A stretch of 64,000 nt of DNA from Paenibacillus illinoisensis NBRC 15959 (GCF_004000925.1 NZ_BIME01000008.1:124001-188000), one strand, 5' to 3'. Positions 1 through 8,882 are shown, counted from the stretch's first letter. Numbers and translations are program-made. The notes: a model not told the origin generated them from the letters alone.

Positions 1-1
1 A

Positions 2-1225
2 ATTGTGGCACAGGACCTGAAAACAATGAAGGTGCAGACGTTCCCTGCAGAAGCGGTTATTCTCGCAAGCGGCGGCCCTGGTATTATTTTCGGTAAAACA
101 ACGAACTCCGTTATCAATACAGGTACAGCAGCAAGTGCGGTGTACCAGCAAGGCGTGAACTACGCCAACGGGGAATTCATTCAGATTCACCCAACAGCCA
201 TTCCAGGAGATGACAAGCTTCGTCTGATGTCCGAATCGGCGCGTGGTGAAGGTGGCCGGATCTGGACGTACAAAGACGGTAAGCCATGGTACTTCCTTGA
301 AGAGAAGTATCCTTCCTACGGTAACCTCGTTCCTCGTGATATCGCAACGCGTGAAATCTTCAGCGTTTGTGTGGATATGGGACTTGGAGTTAACGGTGAG
401 AACATGGTCTACCTTGACCTGTCTCACAAGGATCCGAAGGAGCTGGATGTTAAACTCGGCGGTATCATTGAAATTTACGAGAAGTTCATGGGTGATGACC
501 CACGTAAAATCCCGATGAAAATCTTCCCGGCAGTTCACTATTCCATGGGCGGCATGTGGGTGGACTACAATCAAATGACGAACATTCCGGGGCTGTTCGC
601 CGCTGGTGAATGTGAATATCAATACCATGGCGCAAACCGTCTGGGTGCAAACTCGCTCGTATCGGCCATTTATGGTGGTATGGTAGCTGGCCCGAAAGCA
701 GTTGAATATATCAAGGGACTCAAAAAATCGTCCGCTGATGTAAATTCTTCTGTATTTGACGGCTACACCAAACGTCAAACGGATAAATATGAAGGCATCC
801 TAAAAATGCAGGGTAACGAAAATGCCTATGTCATTCATAAGGAGCTTGGCGAGTGGATGACGGCGAATATGACCGTTGTACGCTACAACGATAAACTGGA
901 AGCCACTATCGGCAAAATCAAGGAATTGAAAGAGCGTTACGGCAAAATCAACATGTACGATACATCCGGTTGGAATAACCCGGGTGCAGCATTCACACGT
1001 CAGCTGTGGAACATGCTTGAACTTGCTGAAGCGATGACACTCGGCGCACTGCTGCGTAACGAAAGCCGCGGGGCACACTACAAACCAGAATTCACGGAGC
1101 GTAACGATGAGGAGTTCCTGAAAACGACCATCGCCAGCTGGTCGAAGGAAGGCCCGCAAATCTCGTACGAGCCTGTAGATGTATCCCTGATTCCACCACG
1201 GATCCGAGACTATTCGAAAGATTAA
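2..1225 (+). CDS. sdhA: Succinate dehydrogenase flavoprotein subunit, C-terminal part
   Basis: Oxidises succinate to fumarate in the membrane-bound succinate dehydrogenase complex (TCA cycle and respiratory chain), carrying covalent FAD. The window opens inside the gene; about 407 residues are present and the N-terminal Rossmann part with the flavinylated histidine is missing. Visible motifs include an FAD-domain stretch (ILASGGPG), the substrate-binding HPTAIPG and SESARGEGG segments with the active-site arginine region, VHYSMGG, and the C-terminal HGANRLGANSL flavin-binding motif. The GTG at position 5 is internal, not the true start. The next gene is sdhB, but 364 bp away instead of the usual few bases. 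Confidence 0.96.
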   Translation: MVAQDLKTMKVQTFPAEAVILASGGPGIIFGKTTNSVINTGTAASAVYQQGVNYANGEFIQIHPTAIPGDDKLRLMSESARGEGGRIWTYKDGKPWYFLEEKYPSYGNLVPRDIATREIFSVCVDMGLGVNGENMVYLDLSHKDPKELDVKLGGIIEIYEKFMGDDPRKIPMKIFPAVHYSMGGMWVDYNQMTNIPGLFAAGECEYQYHGANRLGANSLVSAIYGGMVAGPKAVEYIKGLKKSSADVNSSVFDGYTKRQTDKYEGILKMQGNENAYVIHKELGEWMTANMTVVRYNDKLEATIGKIKELKERYGKINMYDTSGWNNPGAAFTRQLWNMLELAEAMTLGALLRNESRGAHYKPEFTERNDEEFLKTTIASWSKEGPQISYEPVDVSLIPPRIRDYSKD

Positions 1226-1364
1226 GTAAAGCCGGATAGATTTCAATTTATAAGTTTAAAGTTAAACGTCTATAAGGATAGCCCGAAAGATACTGAAGAA
1301 GCGAAGCATTCGCGAAGCTTCTGAGGTTAACAAGGCAATCCAGAATGAATTATTGCTACTTTCA

Positions 1365-1546
1365 GTAAAGAGACTCAGCAGCACGACGCAGCGGAGGAAG
1401 CGGAAATGACCTGAAGAAGCGAAGCGTCCGCCTTTGATACTCCATTTTATCCGATAAATTAGTCATTCAGTAAAATGGAGGAGCAACAGCGGTCGGAAGG
1501 ACATTCCGCTGACGGAGCGTCTACCGTGCATACAACGTCTCTTTAC
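1365..1546. repeat. Fold-back element between sdhA and sdhB
   Basis: The sdhA-sdhB gap contains nested inverted repeats. The outer arms are perfect 10-mers GTAAAGAGAC (1365-1374) and GTCTCTTTAC (1537-1546). The inner arms are perfect 10-mers CTCCATTTTA (1440-1449) and TAAAATGGAG (1471-1480). Between them the two sides are imperfectly complementary, for example CAGCGGAA/CAGCGGAAA-type segments, so the whole 182 nt can fold into one long hairpin. A 15-nt direct repeat CTGAAGAAGCGAAGC lies at 1293-1307 and 1411-1425. No coding sequence is apparent. It could be a MITE/REP-like insertion or an mRNA-processing structure; only the structure is seen, the origin is inference. Confidence 0.6.
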
Positions 1547-1589
1547 GCATCAGCAATCAATCATCGTCACCAAAGGAGGGGACAACGAT

Positions 1590-2354
1590 ATGGCGGAACA
1601 AGCTACAGCGAACAAAACCGTCAAGTTTATCATCACCCGTCAGGACAGCCCGGAGTCGTCTTCGTACAACGAAGAATTTGAACTTCCGTACCGTCCCGGC
1701 ATGAACGTTATTAGTGCCCTGATGGAGATTCAGCGGAACCCGGTTAACAAAGACGGCAAGTCCATTGCCCCTGTCTGCTGGGAATCGAACTGTCTCGAAG
1801 AAGTCTGTGGAGCATGCTCCATGGTGATCAACGGTAAGCCACGTCAAGCGTGTGCTGCCCTGATCGATAAGTTGGAACAGCCGGTTCGTATCGAACCGAT
1901 GAAAACCTTCCCGGTTGTTCGTGACTTGGTCATTGACCGCACCCGGATGTTTAATGCCCTGAAACGGGTTAAAGCCTGGATTCCAATTGATGGTACCTAC
2001 GACCTCGGTCCAGGTCCGCGGATGCCGGAGAAGAAGCGCCAATGGGCTTATGAGCTCTCCAAGTGTATGACATGTGGTGTGTGTCTGGAAGCTTGTCCTA
2101 ACGTGAATGAAAAAACAGACTTTATCGGCCCGGCAGCACTTTCCCAAGTCCGCCTGTTCAATGCTCACCCAACAGGAGAGATGAACGCCGAGGATCGTTT
2201 GGAAGCCCTGATGGAAGATGGGGGAATTGAGGGCTGCGGTAACTCGCAGAACTGTGTGCGCTCTTGTCCAAAAGGCATTCCGCTGACAACTTCCATTGCG
2301 GAAATGAACAAACAAACAACCAAGCATATGTTCAAACGCTGGTTGGGCGTATAG
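1590..2354 (+). CDS. sdhB: Succinate dehydrogenase iron-sulfur subunit
   Basis: Carries electrons from the SdhA flavin to the membrane anchor. The protein has 254 residues, normal for Bacillus-type SdhB. The N-terminal ferredoxin-like domain has the [2Fe-2S] cysteines CWESNCLEEVCGAC near residues 63-76 and a fourth Cys in RQAC. The C-terminal domain has CMTCGVCLEACP for [4Fe-4S] and NCVRSCPKG for the remaining cluster ligands. The start follows a strong AAAGGAGGGG site. It should share a transcript with sdhA despite the structured 364-bp gap, and is followed by a terminator hairpin. Confidence 0.97.
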   Translation: MAEQATANKTVKFIITRQDSPESSSYNEEFELPYRPGMNVISALMEIQRNPVNKDGKSIAPVCWESNCLEEVCGACSMVINGKPRQACAALIDKLEQPVRIEPMKTFPVVRDLVIDRTRMFNALKRVKAWIPIDGTYDLGPGPRMPEKKRQWAYELSKCMTCGVCLEACPNVNEKTDFIGPAALSQVRLFNAHPTGEMNAEDRLEALMEDGGIEGCGNSQNCVRSCPKGIPLTTSIAEMNKQTTKHMFKRWLGV

Positions 2355-2397
2355 TATCGTGAAAATCCCTTGCAGATGTGGAATCTGCAACATTAGG

Positions 2398-2447
2398 AGA
2401 AGTCGTGACCTTCGGCAGCTTGCTGCTGAAGATCACGGCTTCTTTTT
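2398..2447 (+). terminator. Rho-independent terminator after sdhB
   Basis: AGAAGTCGTGA (2398-2408) pairs with TCACGGCTTCT (2433-2443), allowing one G-U pair, and an inner GGCAGC/GCTGCT stem extends it. A T-rich tail (TTTTTC) follows. It ends the sdh operon. Confidence 0.85.
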
Positions 2448-2531
2448 CTACAATTGCGAAGGAACCGGGCTCGTCATGCAGAATATGGTATACTGTAGAG
2501 ATGCATGTAGAGCGGAGAAGGAGGGGAAGAC

Positions 2532-3479
2532 ATGGCAGAGACACCGCGTAAGGGCAGCTCATGGCCACCGCCCCGGCGCTCAGACGCTGGATCCGAGCAA
2601 GGGTCCATTTTTCCCGGTGAGGAGAAGGATCACGATCCCTCCCGGCGCAGTTTCCTGTTACGGATGATTGTGATGACGGCAGGTGCAGCCTTATTCACAG
2701 GGGGATATGCATGGCTCTGGGAGCCGCGCCGTCTGGAAGTGAAGCAAGTACCCTTGGAACTGCCAGGATTCCCTCAGTCATTCGAGGGGCTGCGTATTGT
2801 ACAGTTTAGCGATGCACATCTTGGCTTTCATACCGGTTTGAAGGAAATGGAGAAGCTGGCTGAGACCATACAGGAGCAAACGCCGGATCTGATCTGTTTT
2901 ACCGGAGATATGGTGGAACGGGAAGCTGAACCGATGCGGGAGTGTATACCCGTGCTGGCATCCATGCAGGCCAAGTATGGCAAATTCGCCGTATTGGGGA
3001 ATCATGATTACCGGGGCAGACAGCAGAAACAAGTGGAAGCGATGTTCAAGGAAGCCGGCTTCACGTTGCTTCGCAACAGTCATGCTGTCATTAAACAAGG
3101 GAACGAGCAAATCGCGGTGACAGGTCTGGATGATGCTCTTACAAGCCAGCCGAATCCTTTGGAAGCAATCGAAGGTTTGGACAACGATACGTGGAAACTA
3201 TTGCTGATGCACGAGCCGGATTATGCCGATATGGCGGAGCCGTTCGGATTTGGACTTCAGTTATCTGGTCATAGCCATGGCGGGCAGGTTCGTTTCCCTT
3301 GGATTGGAGCCGTTACCACGCCTCGAGGTTCACGCAAGTATATTCAAGGGTTATATTATGCAGGCAAGGCACGTATGCCTGTATATGTGAATCGCGGTTT
3401 TGGCATGACCCAGCTGCCGATTCGTTTTTTGTGCAGACCGGAATTGACTGTTTTTGAATTAAGGGGAACACGAACATAG
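2532..3479 (+). CDS. ykuE: Tat-exported metallophosphoesterase (YkuE-like)
   Basis: Predicted calcineurin-like phosphoesterase acting outside the membrane. The 315-residue protein has an N-terminal twin-arginine motif SRRSFLLRM (about residues 37-45) followed by one hydrophobic segment. The metal-binding motifs follow in order: SDAHLG, TGDMVE, GNHDYRG and GHSHGG. B. subtilis YkuE is a Tat-dependent metallophosphoesterase of the same layout, which is the basis for the symbol. The start has a good GGAGAAGGAGGGG ribosome site. The N-terminal region before the Tat motif (about 36 residues) is long and polar. The physiological substrate is not evident. Confidence 0.85.
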   Translation: MAETPRKGSSWPPPRRSDAGSEQGSIFPGEEKDHDPSRRSFLLRMIVMTAGAALFTGGYAWLWEPRRLEVKQVPLELPGFPQSFEGLRIVQFSDAHLGFHTGLKEMEKLAETIQEQTPDLICFTGDMVEREAEPMRECIPVLASMQAKYGKFAVLGNHDYRGRQQKQVEAMFKEAGFTLLRNSHAVIKQGNEQIAVTGLDDALTSQPNPLEAIEGLDNDTWKLLLMHEPDYADMAEPFGFGLQLSGHSHGGQVRFPWIGAVTTPRGSRKYIQGLYYAGKARMPVYVNRGFGMTQLPIRFLCRPELTVFELRGTRT

Positions 3480-3551
3480 CGTTTATACAAAATGAATTTA
3501 ATTTTTGAGTTTTTCTAAGTCTTCAAAGTATTCGACGAGGAGGTTGGCCAG

Positions 3552-4301
3552 ATGGAACGAATTGCGATTGTATCCGATATTCATGGCAACATGACAGCTT
3601 GGGAAGCTGTACTCAGAGATATCCGGAGTCGCGGGATGGAGCGTATCTTTTGTCTGGGCGACCTCGTGGGCAAAGGTCCGGATCCGGTGCAGGTGGTTGA
3701 TTCGGTGAGAGAGACGTGTGAATACGTGATCCGGGGCAATTGGGATGAGCTGGTTGCGGTGAACCAGGATAATGAGAATTTTACTTGGCAGGCTGCACGA
3801 TTGGGAGCAGAACGGCTTGCATACTTGAAGAGCCTTCCCTTCAGCCACCAATTTGAACTCAGTGGGCGCACCATTCGTCTGGTGCACGCCTCGCCGCAGA
3901 GTGTGTATCACCGGGTGCAGCCATGGGACGAAATGGAGAAAAGGATAGCCATGTTTGATGCTCCGGCAGATCATCCGGATCTTGGTGAAGCAGATATCGT
4001 GGGATATGGAGATGTGCATAACGCTTACTTGCAGCATTTTAATGGGAAAATGTTGTTTAATGCCGGAAGCGTAGGTAATCCTCTCGATATGACCCAAGCC
4101 TCTTACTGCATCCTTGAAGGAGAGAGTGGCCGTGATCGAAACAAGGCCTTCAACCTTCAATTTGTCCGGGTTCCCTATGATATTGAGCGTGAAGTGCTGG
4201 CTGCACAACAAGCCAATGTACCTTCATTGGACTTTTACATCCGGGAGATTCGTACGGGGATCTATCGGGGACTGCAGGAACAGAACTCGGCAGAGGAATA
4301 A
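3552..4301 (+). CDS. YfcE/MJ0936-type metallophosphoesterase
   Basis: Cytosolic calcineurin-like phosphodiesterase of 249 residues without signal or membrane segments. Motifs seen are SDIHGN (residues 8-13), LGDLVGKGPDP, RGNWDE (in place of GNHD/GNCD) and NAGSVGNP near the C-terminal half. The usual GHTH metal motif reads GYGDVH here, so only the last histidine of that motif is retained. The start follows GAGGAGG. It lies 72 bp after the YkuE-like gene on the same strand, but shares only superfamily level similarity with it. Substrate unknown. Confidence 0.85.
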   Translation: MERIAIVSDIHGNMTAWEAVLRDIRSRGMERIFCLGDLVGKGPDPVQVVDSVRETCEYVIRGNWDELVAVNQDNENFTWQAARLGAERLAYLKSLPFSHQFELSGRTIRLVHASPQSVYHRVQPWDEMEKRIAMFDAPADHPDLGEADIVGYGDVHNAYLQHFNGKMLFNAGSVGNPLDMTQASYCILEGESGRDRNKAFNLQFVRVPYDIEREVLAAQQANVPSLDFYIREIRTGIYRGLQEQNSAEE

Positions 4302-4438
4302 ATAATGGCAATGAATCGACATACTAACGTTTGAAAACCAAGACGGCGTGTTATCCACCATTTTTACATGAGCCGGATCATCCCAGAGCTTGCTTGTCTT
4401 ACCGGACCAGAACCCGATAGACAAAAGGAGCGATTGCC

Positions 4439-5050
4439 ATGCTTACCCGAAAAATGCTGGGTCAAGGACTTCCTGTGTTATGGACAGACCGACTGCTGCT
4501 TCGATCTTTGCGTCAGAGTGATTTCAGCACATTATCGGAACTGTTTTCCGATCCGCAAGTCATTCAATATGTGAATAGGGGAGGCCAACCAACGCCAATT
4601 CGTGCCCGGCGACTCCTGAATCAGATCCGGAGCAGCAGTTCGAAGCTGGATTCGCTGCATTACGGCATCTGCTGGAAAGGCAGGGAGCAGATCATTGGCA
4701 TCACGTCTTTTCAGCACTGGAATGAGCATAGCGGCACAGCCCAGATTGGCTATATTTTAAACAGATCCTGCTGGGGCATGGGCGTAGCAACCGAAGCGGT
4801 ACAGCGACTGCTGCACTTTGGTTTTACGGAGCTGAACCTTCAAAAAGTGGAAGCGCGCTGCTACGAAGCCAATGTATCATCCGAACGGGTGCTTCGCAAA
4901 AGCGGGATGTCGTACGAACGCACTCTTCCTTCATTTGGATGGAGTCAAGAGGATGGTCAGACACAAGACACTCTGCTCGACGTCAAAGTCTATGCTTTAT
5001 ATCGGGAAGAGCATGTGCGATTACAAAAGGATAAAAGCCTGCAAACCTAG
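4439..5050 (+). CDS. GNAT N-acetyltransferase, RimJ/RimL type
   Basis: A 203-residue acetyl-CoA dependent acetyltransferase. Features of the RimJ/RimL branch are TDRLLLRSLRQSD near the N-terminus, the central IGYILNRSCWGMGVATEAV segment (residues about 108-126) that corresponds to the acetyl-CoA pyrophosphate loop, and the KVEARCYEANVSSERVLRKSGM block typical of this branch. The acceptor could be a protein N-terminus, an antibiotic or a small amine; nothing in the context decides. ATG follows AAAAGGAGCG. It is the last gene of this run and is followed by a terminator. Confidence 0.85.
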   Translation: MLTRKMLGQGLPVLWTDRLLLRSLRQSDFSTLSELFSDPQVIQYVNRGGQPTPIRARRLLNQIRSSSSKLDSLHYGICWKGREQIIGITSFQHWNEHSGTAQIGYILNRSCWGMGVATEAVQRLLHFGFTELNLQKVEARCYEANVSSERVLRKSGMSYERTLPSFGWSQEDGQTQDTLLDVKVYALYREEHVRLQKDKSLQT

Positions 5051-5212
5051 GTATCCAACAAACAAAAATAACATAGAATAAAATAGCAAAATCAGTTGAA
5101 TCGAACTTCAATCATTTGTTACACAATTGAAATATAGCTGCAATTGAACTCTAACAGACAGCGGGTAAACTTATCTCATGACCCCCTTTTTGATAAATAG
5201 ATATGCTGTTGG

Positions 5213-5241
5213 GACCCGCCGCGAGCGGGTTCATTTTTTTT
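5213..5241 (+). terminator. Rho-independent terminator after the GNAT gene
   Basis: ACCCGC (5214-5219) pairs with GCGGGT (5225-5230) around a CGCGA loop, followed by eight T (5234-5241). Confidence 0.85.
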
Positions 5242-5252
5242 GTCCAAAAGAA

Positions 5253-5292
5253 AAACCCTACGATAGGGATCGTCCCTTAGACCGTAGGGTTT
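5253..5292 (-). terminator. Terminator for the histidinol phosphatase gene
   Basis: AAACCCTACG (5253-5262) is perfectly complementary to CGTAGGGTTT (5283-5292); the loop itself has a small AGGGA/TCCCT pairing. Read on the minus strand a T-rich stretch (TTTTTCTTTT) follows. It faces the plus-strand terminator 12 bp away. Confidence 0.8.
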
Positions 5293-5323
5293 CAAGCTTG
5301 TTATTCTGTTGTCGTTACAGTCG

Positions 5324-6133
5324 TTACAAAGGAACAATCTGCATCTGTTTCTGTTTAAAATAAACCCATTCCGTAAAGCCGATCTCTTTCAGGCGAGTCT
5401 GAACATCTTCCAACTCGTCTGCTACGCGAGAAGGCTTGTGCGCATCGGATCCGAAGGTGACTTTTACGCCGTAATGATTCGCTCTCTCCAAAATGGCATC
5501 AGAGGGATACCAGCCGCCGCTTAGCTTCGTTTTGCCGGAGGTGTTGATCTCAATCGCCACACCCGCCTCCGCAATAACCTGCAAGGTTTCATCAATGGCA
5601 TGATCAGCCACAATCTCGGAGAATGCAGGGTAATTGCCTTTCATGGCATCAATATGTCCAAGGATCTGGAACATGCCACTCCGGGCAGACTGTGAAATCA
5701 ATGAATAGTAGCGTTCCTTCACTTCGATTTTCCGTGCATCACTGAGTCCCTTCCACCGGGTTTTATTGAAAATGCTGACATCCTCCGTGTGGTGAACCGA
5801 ACCAATAATATAGTCAAAAGGATGCTGTCCCAGCGTACTGCGATACAACTCGGCATGGAGAGGGAAATAATCGGATTCGATGCCAAGCAGCACGTCAATT
5901 TTCCCTGCGTATTCCTCTTTCAGTGCAAGCACCTCTTCCACATAATGGCGCAATTCGGACTTGGCCATCGCAATGCGGGGGAATGCTTGCTCTTCCTTAC
6001 TGGCGAAATAGGGCGTGTGATCGGAGATTCCAATGGCTTGAAGACCAGCCTGAATGCCAGCTTCGATGTATTCCCGAATGTTGCCATCCGCATGCCCACA
6101 GCGGAAATGATGCGTATGAAGATCGAATTTCAT
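5324..6133 (-). CDS. hisJ: Histidinol-phosphatase, PHP family
   Basis: Removes phosphate from L-histidinol phosphate, the penultimate step of histidine synthesis, using the polymerase-and-histidinol-phosphatase (PHP) metal site. The protein has 269 residues. It begins with the PHP metal motif DLHTHHFRCGHA (residues 4-15), and continues with GISDHTPYF, a GIESDYF motif, IIGSVHHT, GHIDAMKGN and the C-terminal FGSDAHKPSRV. These are the conserved metal-ligand blocks of HisJ/HisK proteins. Stand-alone gene with AAAGGAAGG upstream of its ATG. Other members of this family act on different phosphoesters, so histidinol phosphate is the best but not the only substrate. Confidence 0.88.
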   Translation of the reverse strand: MKFDLHTHHFRCGHADGNIREYIEAGIQAGLQAIGISDHTPYFASKEEQAFPRIAMAKSELRHYVEEVLALKEEYAGKIDVLLGIESDYFPLHAELYRSTLGQHPFDYIIGSVHHTEDVSIFNKTRWKGLSDARKIEVKERYYSLISQSARSGMFQILGHIDAMKGNYPAFSEIVADHAIDETLQVIAEAGVAIEINTSGKTKLSGGWYPSDAILERANHYGVKVTFGSDAHKPSRVADELEDVQTRLKEIGFTEWVYFKQKQMQIVPL

Positions 6134-6164
6134 GAATGATCCTTCCTTTCTCCTGCCTTGTTTG

Positions 6165-7067
6165 TCATTCCGAACTGATAAATTGGGTTTCCGGCATGCC
6201 TTTCAGGTCGCTCAGGAATTGATGCATGGCCGAATTAAGATAACGACTGGATTTGTAAATGACGCCTACAGGATGACTAACCTCAAGCTCACTTAGCGGA
6301 ATCATCCGAAGTGTACCCTGACGCAGTTCATGTGCGACGGATTGCTTGGATATCACGGCCGCTCCAAGGTTGATCTCGACCATCCGTTTGACTTCCTCAC
6401 TGCTCGACAATTCCATCACAATATTGGGCTCAATGCCATGTTTTTTAAAAATGCCTTCCGTAAACCGTCTGCCGACCGTATCTGGCGACAGCATAATCAG
6501 AGGGGTGCTGCGCAGCACATCCACCGCAGCATGCTTCTGCTTCGCAAGGGGATGAGCAGGAGACACAACAAGTTCGAACGTGTCGTAATAGAGAACAGAG
6601 GTGTTCAGATTGGGATTGCGCTCGGTTAGATAACCGATACCAACGTCAATCAACCCATTTTCGACCTGCGTATAGATCTGTGAGGAAGGCAGGGACTGAA
6701 TACTGGTTTTGATCAATGGGAACTGATCCTGGAAGTAGGATAGCACCCGGGGGAGAATCTGAATCGCAATGGAGGTTGTTGTACCCAGTACGATATGGCC
6801 TTGAGGCGTTTCATCGAGATCGGACAGCTTCTGCTTCAGTTCGTCTACAATATCTAGCATGCGCTCGGCATGCTCCAAAAACACTTGTCCGCGATCGGTT
6901 AAAGTGACAGGTTGGTTGCGATCTACAAGAACGGTGTTGAATTCATCCTCCAGACTTTTAATCTGGGCCGAGACGGCAGGCTGGGTTAGGTTCAGAAGTT
7001 CTCCCGCTTTGCGGAAACTCATCGTTTTTGAGATCGTAATCAGCGTCTCCAGTTGGCTGATATTCAT
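6165..7067 (-). CDS. LysR-family transcriptional regulator
   Basis: A 300-residue LysR-type regulator. The N-terminal winged helix-turn-helix reads LETLITISKTMSFRKAGELL then TQPAVSAQIKSLE (residues about 6-40), followed by a dimerisation helix and a periplasmic-binding-protein-like effector domain (GTTTSIAIQILPRVLSYF onward). The ATG has AAGGAGG upstream. It lies 31 bp upstream of hisJ on the same strand, so the two may share a transcript. No divergent target gene is nearby: 459 bp of non-coding DNA separates it from cheX. Effector unknown. Confidence 0.9.
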   Translation of the reverse strand: MNISQLETLITISKTMSFRKAGELLNLTQPAVSAQIKSLEDEFNTVLVDRNQPVTLTDRGQVFLEHAERMLDIVDELKQKLSDLDETPQGHIVLGTTTSIAIQILPRVLSYFQDQFPLIKTSIQSLPSSQIYTQVENGLIDVGIGYLTERNPNLNTSVLYYDTFELVVSPAHPLAKQKHAAVDVLRSTPLIMLSPDTVGRRFTEGIFKKHGIEPNIVMELSSSEEVKRMVEINLGAAVISKQSVAHELRQGTLRMIPLSELEVSHPVGVIYKSSRYLNSAMHQFLSDLKGMPETQFISSE

Positions 7068-7526
7068 GTATGGCCTCCTTGCGGGTAAGATGTCGTGTCA
7101 TGGAGTGTTCCTGTGAGGAATGGAATCCCGTAACTTTTTTTTGATTTGTTATCTTAAATTATAGGTGATTCGAGACGGCAGGGCAATGAAGGAGACACGT
7201 GGAGTTTAAGAAGAATACATGAGCGTCAATTAAACTTAATATCAAGAATTTTAAAAAAATTACATTTGTTAAAACACAGTAAAAAAGTCCTAAATCTTAA
7301 TGCGCATTGAATTGAATCAAAAGTCTTCCTACAAAAGGGGTGCAGAGTTCTGTTATTTCGTCAAAAACAGCTATAAACTATTGCCCCGCGCATGACGATA
7401 AATTATAGTACACATGACTTACCGAATTCATAGTGAATTCTTGTACGTGATAAAGTATAATAAAATTATTGAATATGGGACTTTTGGTATGTGACCAATA
7501 ACCCAGTGTAAGGGGGACATTAGACA
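7068..7526. other. Intergenic region between lysR and cheX
   Basis: No convincing gene in 459 bp. The right half is AT-rich. It holds a perfect inverted repeat GAATTCA-TAG-TGAATTC (7424-7440) just upstream of a TATAAT hexamer (7456-7461). The DNA 17 bp before that hexamer is a poor -35, so this may be an activated promoter for cheX. The rest shows A/T tracts only. Confidence 0.45.
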
Positions 7527-7985
7527 GTGAAAGCGGAAGTAATTAATCCTTTCCTGGAATCCGCACGCAACGTATTCGAACAACTCATCCAGGTTTCGCC
7601 TTCCACCGGGAGTCTTGGCGTGAAGAACGTAGAGTACATAGCAGACCATGTTTGGATCGTGATCGGAATGACCGGCCAGCTGAGCGGAAACATTGTTTTC
7701 GGAATTCAGGAACAAGTTGCACTGCGAATTGTCTCCGCCATGATGGGCGGTTTTGTAATTACCGAAATGGATGAAATGAGTAAAAGCGCCATCTCGGAAC
7801 TGGGCAACATGATTAGCGGCAATGCGAGCACGATTCTGTCCAATCAGGGTGTCGTAGTGGACATCACGCCTCCGCAAGTGTTGAAGTCCGAACATTTGAC
7901 TGAATTTAATGCAACGAAGGCACTGAGCATTCCACTGCTGATGGACGGCATTGGCGAGATGGATATTCAGGTCATGATCTCGTAG
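7527..7985 (+). CDS. cheX: Chemotaxis protein CheX-like phosphatase
   Basis: Predicted phosphatase of CheY-P, of the CheC/CheX/FliY family. The 152-residue protein has the alpha-beta fold signature with IVIGMTGQLSGNIVFG followed by the ISELGNMISGNA motif (about residues 90-101) carrying the Glu and Asn used by the family to attack CheY-P. A single ELGN motif, not two, fits CheX over CheC. GTG start preceded by AAGGGGGA. No other chemotaxis gene is present in the window, so it is encoded alone; some relatives without CheY contact are only called chemotaxis-related. Confidence 0.85.
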   Translation: MKAEVINPFLESARNVFEQLIQVSPSTGSLGVKNVEYIADHVWIVIGMTGQLSGNIVFGIQEQVALRIVSAMMGGFVITEMDEMSKSAISELGNMISGNASTILSNQGVVVDITPPQVLKSEHLTEFNATKALSIPLLMDGIGEMDIQVMIS

Positions 7986-8040
7986 AATAGAACCATAGCC
8001 TGAACAGGCAAATGTGTTCAATACGGGAGGACTTCGGGGT

Positions 8041-8814
8041 ATGCTGAAAGATCAGGTAGTATTCATCACAGGTGCGTCGAGCGGAATTGGTGCGCTCTGT
8101 GCACAGATGTTGATTGAAGAAGGAGCTATTCCCATTCTTGCTGCCCGATCTCGGGACAAGCTTGAACAGATTGGTGCTTCATTAAAAGGGCCGCATGAGC
8201 TGCTTACGCTGGATGTAACCAATGATGAGCAAGTACAGACAGCGTTTAACATGATGCTGGAGAAGTATGGACGAATCGATATTTTGCTGAACAATGCAGG
8301 TTACGGAAAGTTTGCCGCAATGACGGAAATGACGGTGCAGGAATTCGAAGATATGATGGACGTCAATTACATGGGAATTGTCCGCTGTACGAAGGCAGTT
8401 CTGCCGCACATGCTGGAACGTGGCAAGGGACAGATCGTGAATGTGGCCTCCATGGCTGGCAAAATTGGAACTGCAAAATCGGCATCCTATACAGCAACCA
8501 AACATGCCGTACTTGGATTCAGCAATGCTTTGCGTCAGGAGCTGCGTAAGACCGGAGTGACGGTTACGACCATTAATCCGGGTCCCATTGATACGCCGTT
8601 TTTTCATCGTGCAGATCCATCCGGTAATTACGTTAACAACGTGCGCTGGATGATGCTCAAACCGGAAGAGGTTGCAGGGCATATGATCCGGGCGATGAAG
8701 AAACGCAAGGAAGAAGTGAATCTGCCAAGACTCGCTTCGGCTGGCATATGGCTGTATCAGCTGTTTCCTCGACTCGCTGACCGGCTGTCGCATGGGGTCA
8801 TGAACCAGAAGTAG
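8041..8814 (+). CDS. Short-chain dehydrogenase/reductase
   Basis: NAD(P)-dependent oxidoreductase of the classical SDR family, 257 residues. The cofactor motif is TGASSGIG (residues about 10-17), with LLNNAG at about 85-90, the catalytic Ser in VASMAGKIG and the YTATK motif (Tyr and Lys) at about residues 153-157, then NPGPIDTPF. The chosen ATG lies 10 bp after GGGAGG; an upstream in-frame GTG at 8014 overlaps that site and is rejected. The family resembles YqjQ/DltE-like SDRs of Bacilli. A terminator follows. Substrate cannot be inferred. Confidence 0.9.
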   Translation: MLKDQVVFITGASSGIGALCAQMLIEEGAIPILAARSRDKLEQIGASLKGPHELLTLDVTNDEQVQTAFNMMLEKYGRIDILLNNAGYGKFAAMTEMTVQEFEDMMDVNYMGIVRCTKAVLPHMLERGKGQIVNVASMAGKIGTAKSASYTATKHAVLGFSNALRQELRKTGVTVTTINPGPIDTPFFHRADPSGNYVNNVRWMMLKPEEVAGHMIRAMKKRKEEVNLPRLASAGIWLYQLFPRLADRLSHGVMNQK

Positions 8815-8849
8815 AAATGCAGCAACCTGAGCATCATATAGGGAATAAG

Positions 8850-8882
8850 AGAAAAGCTCCGCCGAGGGGCTTTTCTTTTTTT
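8850..8882 (+). terminator. Terminator after the SDR gene
   Basis: AGAAAAGCTCC (8850-8860) pairs with GGGGCTTTTCT (8866-8876) with one G-U pair and is followed by TTTTTT. Confidence 0.88.
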
